DNA from: Deltaproteobacteria bacterium HGW-Deltaproteobacteria-2
GTDB taxonomy: Bacteria; Desulfobacterota; Syntrophia; Syntrophales; Smithellaceae
NCBI GenBank assembly: GCA_002840505.1
Contig: PHBC01000005.1
Span: forward strand, 186,001 to 250,000
DNA length: 64,000 nucleotides
Reading direction: 5' to 3'
Shown here in pieces: positions 43,292 through 51,519 of the stretch (positions are counted from its first letter, which is position 1; each line of letters begins with the position of its first letter). The notes under the pieces were generated by a model. It did not search any database, was not told the DNA's origin, and worked only from the letters and a program-made list of their open reading frames with translations. Made by a program: the position numbers and the translations under genes.

Positions 43292-44812
43292 TTATTGATC
43301 AATGCGTTTAGCCTTCATGACATTTTCCATAAAGAAATCCACCTGCCGCATCATGTTTTCATGAGATACAATCCGCGGGTCAAAGAGGTCGTAATCCAGG
43401 ATGAGCAGGGGGATACCTTTGGCGCGGCACTGTTCGCGCAGAACGCCGTTCATGGCCTGACCGCCCTTGCACCCAACATGGTTGGCGATCCAGATCATAT
43501 CGAGATCGAATTGCTTGTACATACGAAAGATATCGTCCAAGTAGTTTTCAGCCGGTCCGCGGGTATGGCGCACCATGGGTCCCTGCATGATGGTCCTGCC
43601 CCAGTCCCTGATCATTGTTTCAGGGCTAGTTATGTTGATGGGTTCATGATGATTATAGGTCATGCTGTCGTTGAGAACGACTACACCATACTTCTGCTCG
43701 GCCCAATTTAACATGTCAACAAAATGGAGGAAGGGGGGGTTCCAGATTACTGTACGGTATTTCTCGTTCTTCGTGGCAGGAGTATTATTCTCAAGATTCT
43801 TACGTGCCATTTTAACGAGCTTTTCGTAATGTCGAATCGACGTCGGATTCCCGGCTGAGACATTGAAATGCCATATATGACTCAGCCACACTGCCGCGCC
43901 CGCCAGAGGGGCCGGCTTGATCCTGGTCATTTCCCACAGCTCCATCTCGAGTTCCAGCATGCGGTTGCGTCCCTGGCATATCTCACGCATACGATCCCAG
44001 TCCATGCGCCCGGGGGTGTGTTCTTCCAGAAATGCGATCATGCCCTTAACGTCCTTGGCAAAGAGCTTCTCGGCCCGCTCATTGTAAAAATTATACGGCA
44101 CATCCAGTCGGTAAGTGGGGATATCATTATCTACACGCCGGATAAAGGCATAGGAGGCCGCGCCGGCATCACAGGGCATATTGGAACTCACCATGGCCAC
44201 ACCCTTGGGCGTGTGACCCTTGATGACCATGCCCACGGTGGCCTTGGGCAGACTGCAGGCATCGGGATTCATACCCGAGTTTTCGGCCTCGTCTATATAT
44301 TTTAAAGTTCCTTCGGATGTTAAGATAGGCAGGACAATGCCCCAAAGTTCAAGCATGTAACAATTCAATCCCATTCCGCGCGCAATATCGTAAGGAACAA
44401 GATCCTCGAAAATAACCAGATTTTCAGCATCAAACAGCATGTTTCGCAGTTCTTCAATGACGCCTAAGGCCACGGTGTGGACCGTTATGCAAAGCGCATC
44501 ATGATAAACGCCGGTCTGGCCACGCGCTAAACGATTGGCAAGTCCGTTGACACGAAGCAAGGTCAGTATCCAAGGATGCTTGACCAGAGCGCGTATTAAT
44601 CCAATGGGCCCGAGCTTAAAAATGGATTGCCCTATCCAGTACAGAATTGCCCCCCAGTTCATGATCCAGTATTTTGTAAAAACCATAGCATCCCGGGGAT
44701 GCGGCGCAGAGAAATAATATCCGATGAGAGATCTCTTTAGGAACCCTTTCGTTGCATCCGGCAGACGCATGATGGTATTTTTGGTATTGTCCAAGACAGT
44801 ATTGAGTTTCAC
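43292..44812 (-). CDS. 2-hydroxyacyl-CoA dehydratase/benzoyl-CoA reductase-type subunit (alpha, copy 1)
   Basis: A 506-residue HGD-D family protein with a GTG start (GGAAG upstream). Same Cys blocks as copy 2: LNCYMLELWG, NPDACSLPKA, SSNMPCDAGA and NHVGCKGGQAMNG. The long N-terminal extension (about residues 1-110, aromatic and hydrophobic) is also shared. It lies 21 bp after the intact beta gene, with which it should form the heterodimer. Substrate unknown; an electron-transfer, radical dehydration or ring reduction is expected from the family. Confidence 0.83.
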   Translation of the reverse strand: MKLNTVLDNTKNTIMRLPDATKGFLKRSLIGYYFSAPHPRDAMVFTKYWIMNWGAILYWIGQSIFKLGPIGLIRALVKHPWILTLLRVNGLANRLARGQTGVYHDALCITVHTVALGVIEELRNMLFDAENLVIFEDLVPYDIARGMGLNCYMLELWGIVLPILTSEGTLKYIDEAENSGMNPDACSLPKATVGMVIKGHTPKGVAMVSSNMPCDAGAASYAFIRRVDNDIPTYRLDVPYNFYNERAEKLFAKDVKGMIAFLEEHTPGRMDWDRMREICQGRNRMLELEMELWEMTRIKPAPLAGAAVWLSHIWHFNVSAGNPTSIRHYEKLVKMARKNLENNTPATKNEKYRTVIWNPPFLHFVDMLNWAEQKYGVVVLNDSMTYNHHEPINITSPETMIRDWGRTIMQGPMVRHTRGPAENYLDDIFRMYKQFDLDMIWIANHVGCKGGQAMNGVLREQCRAKGIPLLILDYDLFDPRIVSHENMMRQVDFFMENVMKAKRIDQ

Positions 44813-44833
44813 GTAAGCTTCCTTATGACACCG

Positions 44834-45970
44834 TTATTTACCCATGCTTTCGATGAAGGCCTGTACGCGTGTGCGCAGCTGACCTTCGCCGCTAAGGTGG
44901 TATTCCCGCTCCAGTTTGAGTACCGGTATTCCCTTATCACGCAACGCAGTTACGAGAGTCATGGAATCCACGCCCCAGAGATCACAGAATTTGATAATTT
45001 CGAGCACCACGCCATCTGCGTTGTATTCTTTCACGGTGTCGACAATTATATTCAGCCGGCGATCGAAATCTTCCATCATACGCGGACAGAGCGTCTTTTT
45101 AAAGGTGTATTCAGCCATTATTTTGTAGGGGCTATCATTATTGAGTTCTATGGTTTTGAATCCGGGAATTGTTCCGGTACAGAAACGGTCTGCTACAACC
45201 AGACATCCCTGCGATTCGATTATCTTTATAAATTCCGGGTTATGTAAATGACCGCCTACAACCACCAGGCGTGCCCGGGAATTCTTTATACCCTCACGTT
45301 GTTCAAGCTCTTTCTTGAAATCGAGGATATAAGGAAGGATCAAATCCTTGGGCGATGTCAGAGAAGCCATGACGATCTGGTGAAATTCGGTGCCGCTGAT
45401 GGGTGGATTAGGTTTCTTGCGCAATTCACCGATAGATTGAATTGTACTGGCAAAATCGTTCCACTGGCGCATGGCCTTTCTGAGCGATTCATCGCTCATG
45501 TCCACGCCGAAATGACCGGCAAGTTTATCAGCGAGTGTCTTCAGTTCATCCGTCATCCAGACGAGCGTATCCTTGTTTACTTTACGCGGTACGTCCAGGA
45601 TATGATTAAAGTCAGGCTTCTGGAGATATTCCAGGTTATCGTAGAGACGCTGCATATGGGCACACGAAGGAACAAATACCCACCCTTTCAGCAGATCAAA
45701 ACGTCCATCCATGGCAAATTCTAACAGGCCGCGGACGTAGCTGCAGGTGAAACTCGAAAGATAATTATCCGCGATCTCGGTTCCGGCCAGGCCGGGCGCG
45801 TGCAGACGCACCGGGAAAAGTTTGTCTGCCATGAGCAAAGCCTCGGGCACGAACGAACAGGAATACGCAATAGGTATGCGCCCGCTTTGCTCCGCTTGTT
45901 CAACCAAACGATTTTGCGGACTCTCCAAAAGTTCTTCAAATACCTTCATGGTTTTGCTAGGTGGTGCCAT
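44834..45970 (-). CDS. 2-hydroxyacyl-CoA dehydratase/benzoyl-CoA reductase-type subunit (beta, set 1)
   Basis: A 378-residue HGD-D family protein of the BcrC/HgdB small-subunit type. Likely cluster-binding Cys appear in AYSCSFVPEALL (about 34), FTCSYVRGLLEF (about 74) and VPSCAHMQRLYD (about 102). ILDVPRK is the usual motif following. It precedes the alpha subunit by 21 bp. A truncated second copy remains at 43070-43190. Confidence 0.83.
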   Translation of the reverse strand: MAPPSKTMKVFEELLESPQNRLVEQAEQSGRIPIAYSCSFVPEALLMADKLFPVRLHAPGLAGTEIADNYLSSFTCSYVRGLLEFAMDGRFDLLKGWVFVPSCAHMQRLYDNLEYLQKPDFNHILDVPRKVNKDTLVWMTDELKTLADKLAGHFGVDMSDESLRKAMRQWNDFASTIQSIGELRKKPNPPISGTEFHQIVMASLTSPKDLILPYILDFKKELEQREGIKNSRARLVVVGGHLHNPEFIKIIESQGCLVVADRFCTGTIPGFKTIELNNDSPYKIMAEYTFKKTLCPRMMEDFDRRLNIIVDTVKEYNADGVVLEIIKFCDLWGVDSMTLVTALRDKGIPVLKLEREYHLSGEGQLRTRVQAFIESMGK

Positions 45971-46004
45971 ACTAATATTCCTCCTTCATTCAACTTCTAT
46001 TCCA

Positions 46005-46838
46005 TCAGTAGATGCTTTCTCCCCGTTTTAGGTCTCCGAAGAGACGTGCAAAGATCGTATTATAGAGGGATGAAATCACCAAATTCCCGTACCACCAGGA
46101 TTCGTTTAAGGCTTCTTTGGGACAAATGTTCTGACAGTGGTAACAGCGGATGCATCGGCCATCCAGGACCGGATATGGTGCAAGCTTAATACTCTGCACC
46201 GGACATTCCTTGGCGCAGAGCTCACACTGATTGCATCGGCTCTGTGTAAGTTTTGGCTTGGGCAGAATGATGCGCAGCAGAAAAGGCTTCGCTATGAGAC
46301 CTACCAGTTGATAAAATCCCAAAGTTGGTTTAAGCGCGTCCGGACGGCTCTCCGGCATGGTGCCCGCATCGCAGGACTTAAGATGTTTTTCCACGGCCAA
46401 AGCAAAGGTACGAGCTTCGGCCAAATCTTTGGCGTTAGGACGGTTCGGCAGCCGGCCAATCAGACACGGTGCCGGGTGGTGTACCATACCCCGGCTCATG
46501 AAGCCGCCGATGACATTCGATCCTTTTTTGCGCAGCTCCCGGGTTAGCTCATAAAGAACACGACCGGGTGCTCCGCCCGCAGTGGCGAAAACAAAAGCCT
46601 GTTTATCTTGAATGGCTGGCCATGTACGCAACCAGGTTTTAACTGCTGAAGGGGCCTGGCTTTCGAAACATGGAGAGCCCACGCCCAGTAAATCACATTT
46701 TTTGATATCTTCCGGATCAACATCCTGTATAGTCGAGACGCGGACGGTGTGTTTTTTTTTGCGCAGGACGGTGGCCATGGCTTCCGCAACTTTGCGCGTC
46801 TGTCCTGTTTGCGAAAAATATACTATTGCAATATTCAT
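46005..46838 (-). CDS. Flavodoxin-ferredoxin fusion (EFR1-type)
   Basis: About 277 residues. Residues 1-155 form a flavodoxin-like domain starting MNIAIVYFSQTGQTRKVAEA with an FMN phosphate loop. The C-terminal 70 residues hold two [4Fe-4S] motifs, CNQCELCAKECP and CIRCYHCQNICP. Such fused electron carriers may deliver electrons to ATP-dependent activases. It sits between the CooC-type gene and the set 1 beta subunit, with an unusually wide gap of 107 bp from the CooC-type gene. Confidence 0.82.
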   Translation of the reverse strand: MNIAIVYFSQTGQTRKVAEAMATVLRKKKHTVRVSTIQDVDPEDIKKCDLLGVGSPCFESQAPSAVKTWLRTWPAIQDKQAFVFATAGGAPGRVLYELTRELRKKGSNVIGGFMSRGMVHHPAPCLIGRLPNRPNAKDLAEARTFALAVEKHLKSCDAGTMPESRPDALKPTLGFYQLVGLIAKPFLLRIILPKPKLTQSRCNQCELCAKECPVQSIKLAPYPVLDGRCIRCYHCQNICPKEALNESWWYGNLVISSLYNTIFARLFGDLKRGESIY

Positions 46839-46945
46839 AGAATACTCTCTTATAATCAATAAAAAAATCAGTGTAGCAGCTTCATCTTTTCCGGAATACC
46901 AGTGATGGTGATAGAAAACATCATGGAGAATATTCCTGAAAATTA

Positions 46946-47773
46946 TTAATGACTATGACTATGCATAGAAGAACATGTGCAACCCGGATTAAAAATTTCC
47001 AGTGGAATAATTCGCATAGTCTCCAGACATTGGCGAACCGAATTGAGCGCGGTACAATCCGGGAGCATTAAAAAACTCTTCCCCTCGATGTCGCTGTTTC
47101 TTATGTTCTCGTCCTCGGGAATAAATCCCAGGAATTCTATATCTTCAGGTAACTGCATCTTGCCCAGTTCCTGTTTGTCGCGTATCCGGTTAATAATATA
47201 TCCTACACGTTCGTAATGTACGGCATCAGCGGCCACCTTTTTAAGTGTAGAAATCACTCCGACACCTTTGGCCGATTGGTCGGACACAAGAATGAGGTGG
47301 GTAACGCTTTCCATGACGCGCCGGTTAATCTGTTCGACCCCGGCTTCGCCGTCAATCACCACGTAATCAAAATTACTGGAAAGCGATTTGATAATATCTT
47401 TCAGCATATCATTTACCTTGCAGTAGCATCCTTCCGTCTCCGGCCTGCCGATGGCCAGAAAAGCCAGGTTTCCCCGTTCCTCCAGGGCATTCGTAAGTTC
47501 ATAATCGAGCAGCGAGATGATCTGTTTTTTATCGCCGCCCTCACGTTTCTCGATTTTATTTATCAGCAAATTGCGCACGTCATCTACGGTACAGCGCACG
47601 CTGATGTCCAGAGCGGACGCAAGGCCCACGGCAGGATCGGCGTCAATGGCCAGTACCCGTGCCCGGGGATCCTCTATGAGAATTTTCGTTACTGCCGCGG
47701 ATATCGATGTTTTTCCCACTCCGCCCTTGCCGCAAATAGCTATAATTTTGGTCTTTCTCTTAGCGACGCACAT
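46946..47773 (-). CDS. CooC-type P-loop ATPase with CxC motif and His-rich tail
   Basis: A 275-residue deviant-Walker ATPase (MinD/CooC family). It has GKGGVGKTSISAAV (about 15-28), AIDADPAVG (about 43-51) and the CooC-specific Cys116-x-Cys118 pair in TEGCYCKVND. In CooC and AcsF the CxC pair binds nickel during maturation of CO dehydrogenase or acetyl-CoA synthase. The extreme C-terminus, PGCTCSSMHSHSH, adds a second C-x-C and three His, a likely metal-binding tail. The start overlaps the CdhC-like gene by 14 bp, so the two are tightly coupled. Confidence 0.85.
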   Translation of the reverse strand: MCVAKRKTKIIAICGKGGVGKTSISAAVTKILIEDPRARVLAIDADPAVGLASALDISVRCTVDDVRNLLINKIEKREGGDKKQIISLLDYELTNALEERGNLAFLAIGRPETEGCYCKVNDMLKDIIKSLSSNFDYVVIDGEAGVEQINRRVMESVTHLILVSDQSAKGVGVISTLKKVAADAVHYERVGYIINRIRDKQELGKMQLPEDIEFLGFIPEDENIRNSDIEGKSFLMLPDCTALNSVRQCLETMRIIPLEIFNPGCTCSSMHSHSH

Positions 47774-48500
47774 TTGGTTCTTCCTTTTTTAAATTGTTCC
47801 TGATATTCCGGAGATCCTCCACCTCATCGCACACATCGACAAATTCGCAGGAATCGCATTCGAAGGACATTTCCGCGGCCATTTTGTTGAGGGCACCGAT
47901 AAGTCGCGACGCTTTGTCACCTAACACACCCAACTCCCGAACATCCGCAGGCGACGATGTCACGAAAACGATTTCCACCGATTCCACGAAATCGACATTA
48001 CGATACATCTGGGCAAGGGCGCTGCCAAGGGTTGCGAAATTCATCCCCTGGCTTATTGCTTTCTTACTTACCCGGCTCCACTCCCGCCCATACTGCGAGA
48101 CGGATCTCATCATGTATCCGGAGAGGTTGAGATCGTACCGTGCCATTTCCAACTCCCGGTGTCGTTCGTAACAGTTGTCCTCCGTCATTCCCCGTACTCC
48201 CAGGAGTACCACTTTACCGAAGGGAAGATTCTTCTGTTTCGAGTCACCAATATCCGGACCAATAAGTGTTATCCGTCCATCGTTGATTTTTTTTGCATCG
48301 TTGGACCACAGCATGAAGGAAGCGGACTCATCCCGTGGATTGCCCAGCTCAATTGCAGTATCGGGCTCGAGCACTACATTTCCTTTACCGGCAATGGGCC
48401 AGCTCGACAATCGCGGAATTGCATATTCCCTGCTTCCTTCGGCATTTTTCTTTTGAAGGTAATCCCGCAAGTCGGCTATAACATTATCAAAGAGATTCAT
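47760..48500 (-). CDS. Stand-alone acetyl-CoA-synthase-like (CdhC-domain) protein
   Basis: A 246-residue protein matching the middle domain of acetyl-CoA synthase (AcsB/CdhC). The order is: AIELGNP, DGRITLIGPDIGD, LPFGKVVLLGVRGMTEDN, ERHRE, EWSRVSKKAISQGMNFATLG, and a V-E-x-V-x-V-x-x-x-T-S strand. The end, FECDSCEFVDVCDEV, keeps a C-x2-C-x5-C in the place where ACS has the first A-cluster cysteines. The rest of the A-cluster domain, including the C-G-C nickel site, is missing. It cannot be a complete ACS; it may be a cluster carrier or scaffold. Coupled to CooC-type gene. Function unknown. Confidence 0.75.
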   Translation of the reverse strand: MNLFDNVIADLRDYLQKKNAEGSREYAIPRLSSWPIAGKGNVVLEPDTAIELGNPRDESASFMLWSNDAKKINDGRITLIGPDIGDSKQKNLPFGKVVLLGVRGMTEDNCYERHRELEMARYDLNLSGYMMRSVSQYGREWSRVSKKAISQGMNFATLGSALAQMYRNVDFVESVEIVFVTSSPADVRELGVLGDKASRLIGALNKMAAEMSFECDSCEFVDVCDEVEDLRNIRNNLKKEEPNVRR

Positions 48501-48536
48501 TTTCCTCTCATTTTGTAGCGGCGGTTCTCTCTGTTT

Positions 48537-49325
48537 TCACTTCTTTTTAGATGATTCCAGCGCGTCCATGGCAATGAGAGCTGCACCAAGGGCTCCATTA
48601 ATCTGGGGATTTTCCACCCGATGCAATTTCACACCGAGGGCTCTCTCCAGAGCGGAAAACATTCCGGAGTTTTTTGCCACGCCACCGGTCATCACGGCAT
48701 CCGGAACTACAAGAATGCTCTTGGCCAGTGAGGCTGCCCGGTTGGCAACGGCCTGGTGTAGCGCACTGATTATATCAGGAATCTCTTTCCCCTCATTTAC
48801 GAGTGAAATAATTTCGGTTTCGGCAAAAATCACACACTGGTTGGACAGAGTAAGTTTTTCCTTGGCCTGCTCGGCTATAGCGCCCATATCATCCAATTTT
48901 ATATCAAGGGAATCGGCGATAATTTCGAGAAATCGTCCTGTGCCTGAAGCGCACTTGTCGTTATATACATAACGTTCTACATTTCCTTTTTCATCAATCC
49001 TGATGGACTTCGCATCCTGCCCGCCGATATCAACTACCGTACGTGCTGACGGCACCTGCCAGACAGCTCCTCTGCCATGACAGACAATTTCAGATTCTGA
49101 AGAGTTCATAAAGGGGATATGCTTACGACCATAGCCGGTACCTACGCTGTACTCAATGTCCTCAATTTTTATGCCGGCCTTTTCAACGGTGCGTTTGATT
49201 ACGTCAAGTGCCGACTTCTCCGGTTGCGCAGACGCTAGAATAACCTCCGAAGCCAGTATTTTCCCATCCTTTAAAATCACGGCCTTGGCCGTGAGAGATC
49301 CGATATCACAACCTGCAGTAATCAT
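48537..49325 (-). CDS. CoA-reductase/dehydratase activase 2 (BzdQ/HgdC-like)
   Basis: A 262-residue ASKHA-fold ATPase. It has AGCDIGSLTAKAV, VDIGGQDAKSIR and the cluster cysteines in NDKCASGTGRFLE and SNQCVIFAETE. Overlaps the preceding activase by 4 bp (TGA/ATG). Two adjacent, non-identical activases after two HGD-D subunits recall the four-subunit BzdNOPQ/BcrCBAD benzoyl-CoA reductases, where the two ATPases form a heterodimer. Confidence 0.9.
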   Translation of the reverse strand: MITAGCDIGSLTAKAVILKDGKILASEVILASAQPEKSALDVIKRTVEKAGIKIEDIEYSVGTGYGRKHIPFMNSSESEIVCHGRGAVWQVPSARTVVDIGGQDAKSIRIDEKGNVERYVYNDKCASGTGRFLEIIADSLDIKLDDMGAIAEQAKEKLTLSNQCVIFAETEIISLVNEGKEIPDIISALHQAVANRAASLAKSILVVPDAVMTGGVAKNSGMFSALERALGVKLHRVENPQINGALGAALIAMDALESSKKK

Positions 49326-50113
49326 TTGGCACCTCCACTGACTTTTTCCATGGCGAAGAGCGCGGCTCCAATAGCTCCTGCAATCTGCGGGTCTTCGCGA
49401 CGTATCCTTTTAATTCGTATTCCCAGATTCTTTTCCAGCGCGTTGACCACACCGTTGTTTTTGGCCACTCCACCCGTCATACACACATCACTTTCCAATC
49501 CAATGTTGTTGGCCAGAGTGGACATGCGGCTGGCCATGGCGTTATTGACTCCCGCGGCAATATCTTCAATAGGAACCTTGTCATTCAGATGCTGTATTAC
49601 ATCGGCCTGGGCCCAAACCGTGCATGCCGATGCAAAGGTGACGGGATGTCTGGAACGAAGCGACATCTCTCCCATCTCCTCGAGTTTCAGATTCATCACC
49701 TTGGCCATTACTTCGAGAAAACGGCCGGTTCCGGAAGCGCACTTGTCGTTGGTGATAAATTTCACCATGTCGCCTTTATCATCCAAACGGAGGGCCTTGC
49801 AATCCTGTCCGCCGATATCGATGACAGTTCTTACCGAAGGTACCAGCCAGCGGGCGCCTTTGCCGTGACAGGCAATCTCTGAAATGGCTTCATTAATAAA
49901 GGATATCTTGTCGCGGCCGTATCCGGTTCCCACGCATCTTTTTATATCTTTTATGGTCAGGCCTGCCTTAGACAAAGCCATACCCATTACTTCATCTGCC
50001 GATTCCCAGGGGCGAGCCTTTGATTTGATAATAACCGATTCAATAATTTTGCCGTTCTTCATGATGACGGCCTTGGACGTTAATGATCCTACATCGCATC
50101 CTGCTACAAACAT
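49322..50113 (-). CDS. CoA-reductase/dehydratase activase 1 (BzdP/BcrA-like)
   Basis: A 263-residue ASKHA-fold ATPase: AGCDVGSLTSKAV, IDIGGQDCKALR, NDKCASGTGRFLE and SACTVWAQADVIQ. The second cluster segment deviates from its neighbour (Q-A-D for A-E-S/T), suggesting the two activases are specialised. Overlaps the upstream alpha-type gene by 1 bp. It transfers electrons at the cost of ATP to the HGD-D subunits. Confidence 0.9.
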   Translation of the reverse strand: MFVAGCDVGSLTSKAVIMKNGKIIESVIIKSKARPWESADEVMGMALSKAGLTIKDIKRCVGTGYGRDKISFINEAISEIACHGKGARWLVPSVRTVIDIGGQDCKALRLDDKGDMVKFITNDKCASGTGRFLEVMAKVMNLKLEEMGEMSLRSRHPVTFASACTVWAQADVIQHLNDKVPIEDIAAGVNNAMASRMSTLANNIGLESDVCMTGGVAKNNGVVNALEKNLGIRIKRIRREDPQIAGAIGAALFAMEKVSGGAK

Positions 50114-51519
50114 TATACAAGCCTCCTTACCTTAAGAAATTCCATAAAACGCTCTTCCGTGGCTTCCCAGGACTGCACGCGCACGTCAAAGGCGTCGGCA
50201 TACATGATATATGTCGGATATCCGGCTTTTTCTGTGTCTCGAGCCAGGAGCTTTACCATTCCCCAAGTATTGCGGCACCCCGGTGTTCCGTTGTAAACAA
50301 TGAAGTCCGCGCTGTAAATCTTGGCCAGACCAAGAGTATCTTCCAACCACATATTGGGAGCATCATAAGGGCCGCGAATTGATTTGACCATGGGCATGCG
50401 CGAATTAATCATGCTTACGCTGTCAATCAAAGCATCCGGACTCTTCGTATCAATAATATAAGCTGCGTCTTCTTTGTGGTAGTGTGCCACGTGCGGTGCG
50501 TTGTGTGACCAGAAATGACTCAGAATATTGCCCTGATAACAGATGCCATTGCTGTCCAACATTTGCCAAAACTGCAAATTCTGAGCGTAATGATCGATAT
50601 AACAGAAGAAAGCCCGCAGCTTTTCGACGCCTCCGCTTAATCCGGAAATATTTTTCGCGGCGTTTTCCCGTGCTATTTTCAGCATGGATTCGAGCACACC
50701 GGTACATTCCGGCATTCCCGCGAAAAGAAACCGTGAGGCATACACCATCAGATTGTAAGGGACAGGTAAAGGGCTGGGTATTAGCCGAGCCAGATCTTCC
50801 AATTCAGCAATGAGTTCATCCTGCTTCGCCACTTCCAGAAGATTCACTTTTAACCGATCATAATCGAGCTTTTTCCCCGTATGTTCTTCCAGAAATCGTA
50901 TGAGCGCCTTGAAGTCATCCCGATGGTATTCATGGGAACGCTCACCGGTTAGATCCGGCGGGAAATCAAGCTGAAAGAAAGGTTTCTTAAGGTAGGCTGA
51001 GGCGAAGGAGAACGCATTGGCGTTAGTGTCGCAAACGCCCGGTGTATCCGTGACAAACATGTCAACATCCGCACCGATACCTGCCAGATATGCGCCTACG
51101 GCTCCTCGTTGAGAGGAACAGGATGTTTCGGTAAAGCCCACTTCGTTGCAGTAATCCAGAAACTCCGCAGTGCCTCTTTTATACGTGAAGGCCATCATAA
51201 CGGAAAGAACTTCCAGACAGATAGGCATGATGTCCATGGCGTAAAAAATAGCCGGAGAAAAACAAAAAGTGGTGATGGCAGTCTTGTTGCCTTTTTCCTT
51301 GGCAAAAACCAGATTCTCCAGATATTTTGAACATATCCCGATAAACTTCTCCCCGGGCTCGCCAGTGCTCAATATTGCATTAACAACCCCTTTAAAATAA
51401 GGGATATATTTAAGTATTGTTTGGTATTCCTTTTCCGTTCCGCTTTTCAAGCGTGAAGCTGCCGAAAAGGCATTCCACATCATCCAATCAAAATTATATT
51501 CTCGCGTTTCTTTTCTCAT
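50113..51519 (-). CDS. Benzoyl-CoA reductase/HGD-type subunit (BzdO/BcrB-like, set 2)
   Basis: A 468-residue HGD-D family protein, shorter than the 506-residue alphas and lacking their N-terminal extension. Cys candidates for the [4Fe-4S] cluster are in TTFCFSPAIF, TETSCSSQRGAV and GTPGCRNTWGM. NVLLSTGEPG-like and HEYHRDDF segments fit the family. It overlaps the beta gene by 4 bp and the activase by 1 bp. The order beta-alpha-activase-activase equals BzdN-O-P-Q in class I benzoyl-CoA reductases, but the reductase substrate cannot be inferred. Confidence 0.83.
   Translation of the reverse strand: MRKETREYNFDWMMWNAFSAASRLKSGTEKEYQTILKYIPYFKGVVNAILSTGEPGEKFIGICSKYLENLVFAKEKGNKTAITTFCFSPAIFYAMDIMPICLEVLSVMMAFTYKRGTAEFLDYCNEVGFTETSCSSQRGAVGAYLAGIGADVDMFVTDTPGVCDTNANAFSFASAYLKKPFFQLDFPPDLTGERSHEYHRDDFKALIRFLEEHTGKKLDYDRLKVNLLEVAKQDELIAELEDLARLIPSPLPVPYNLMVYASRFLFAGMPECTGVLESMLKIARENAAKNISGLSGGVEKLRAFFCYIDHYAQNLQFWQMLDSNGICYQGNILSHFWSHNAPHVAHYHKEDAAYIIDTKSPDALIDSVSMINSRMPMVKSIRGPYDAPNMWLEDTLGLAKIYSADFIVYNGTPGCRNTWGMVKLLARDTEKAGYPTYIMYADAFDVRVQSWEATEERFMEFLKVRRLV

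Noticed and set aside
47794-48171. 125-codon open frame opposite the CdhC-like gene
   Set aside because: Antisense shadow; no ribosome binding site or family pattern.
49326-49868. 180-codon open frame on the plus strand
   Set aside because: Shadow of the activase gene on the other strand; Ser/Pro/Leu-rich with no motif.
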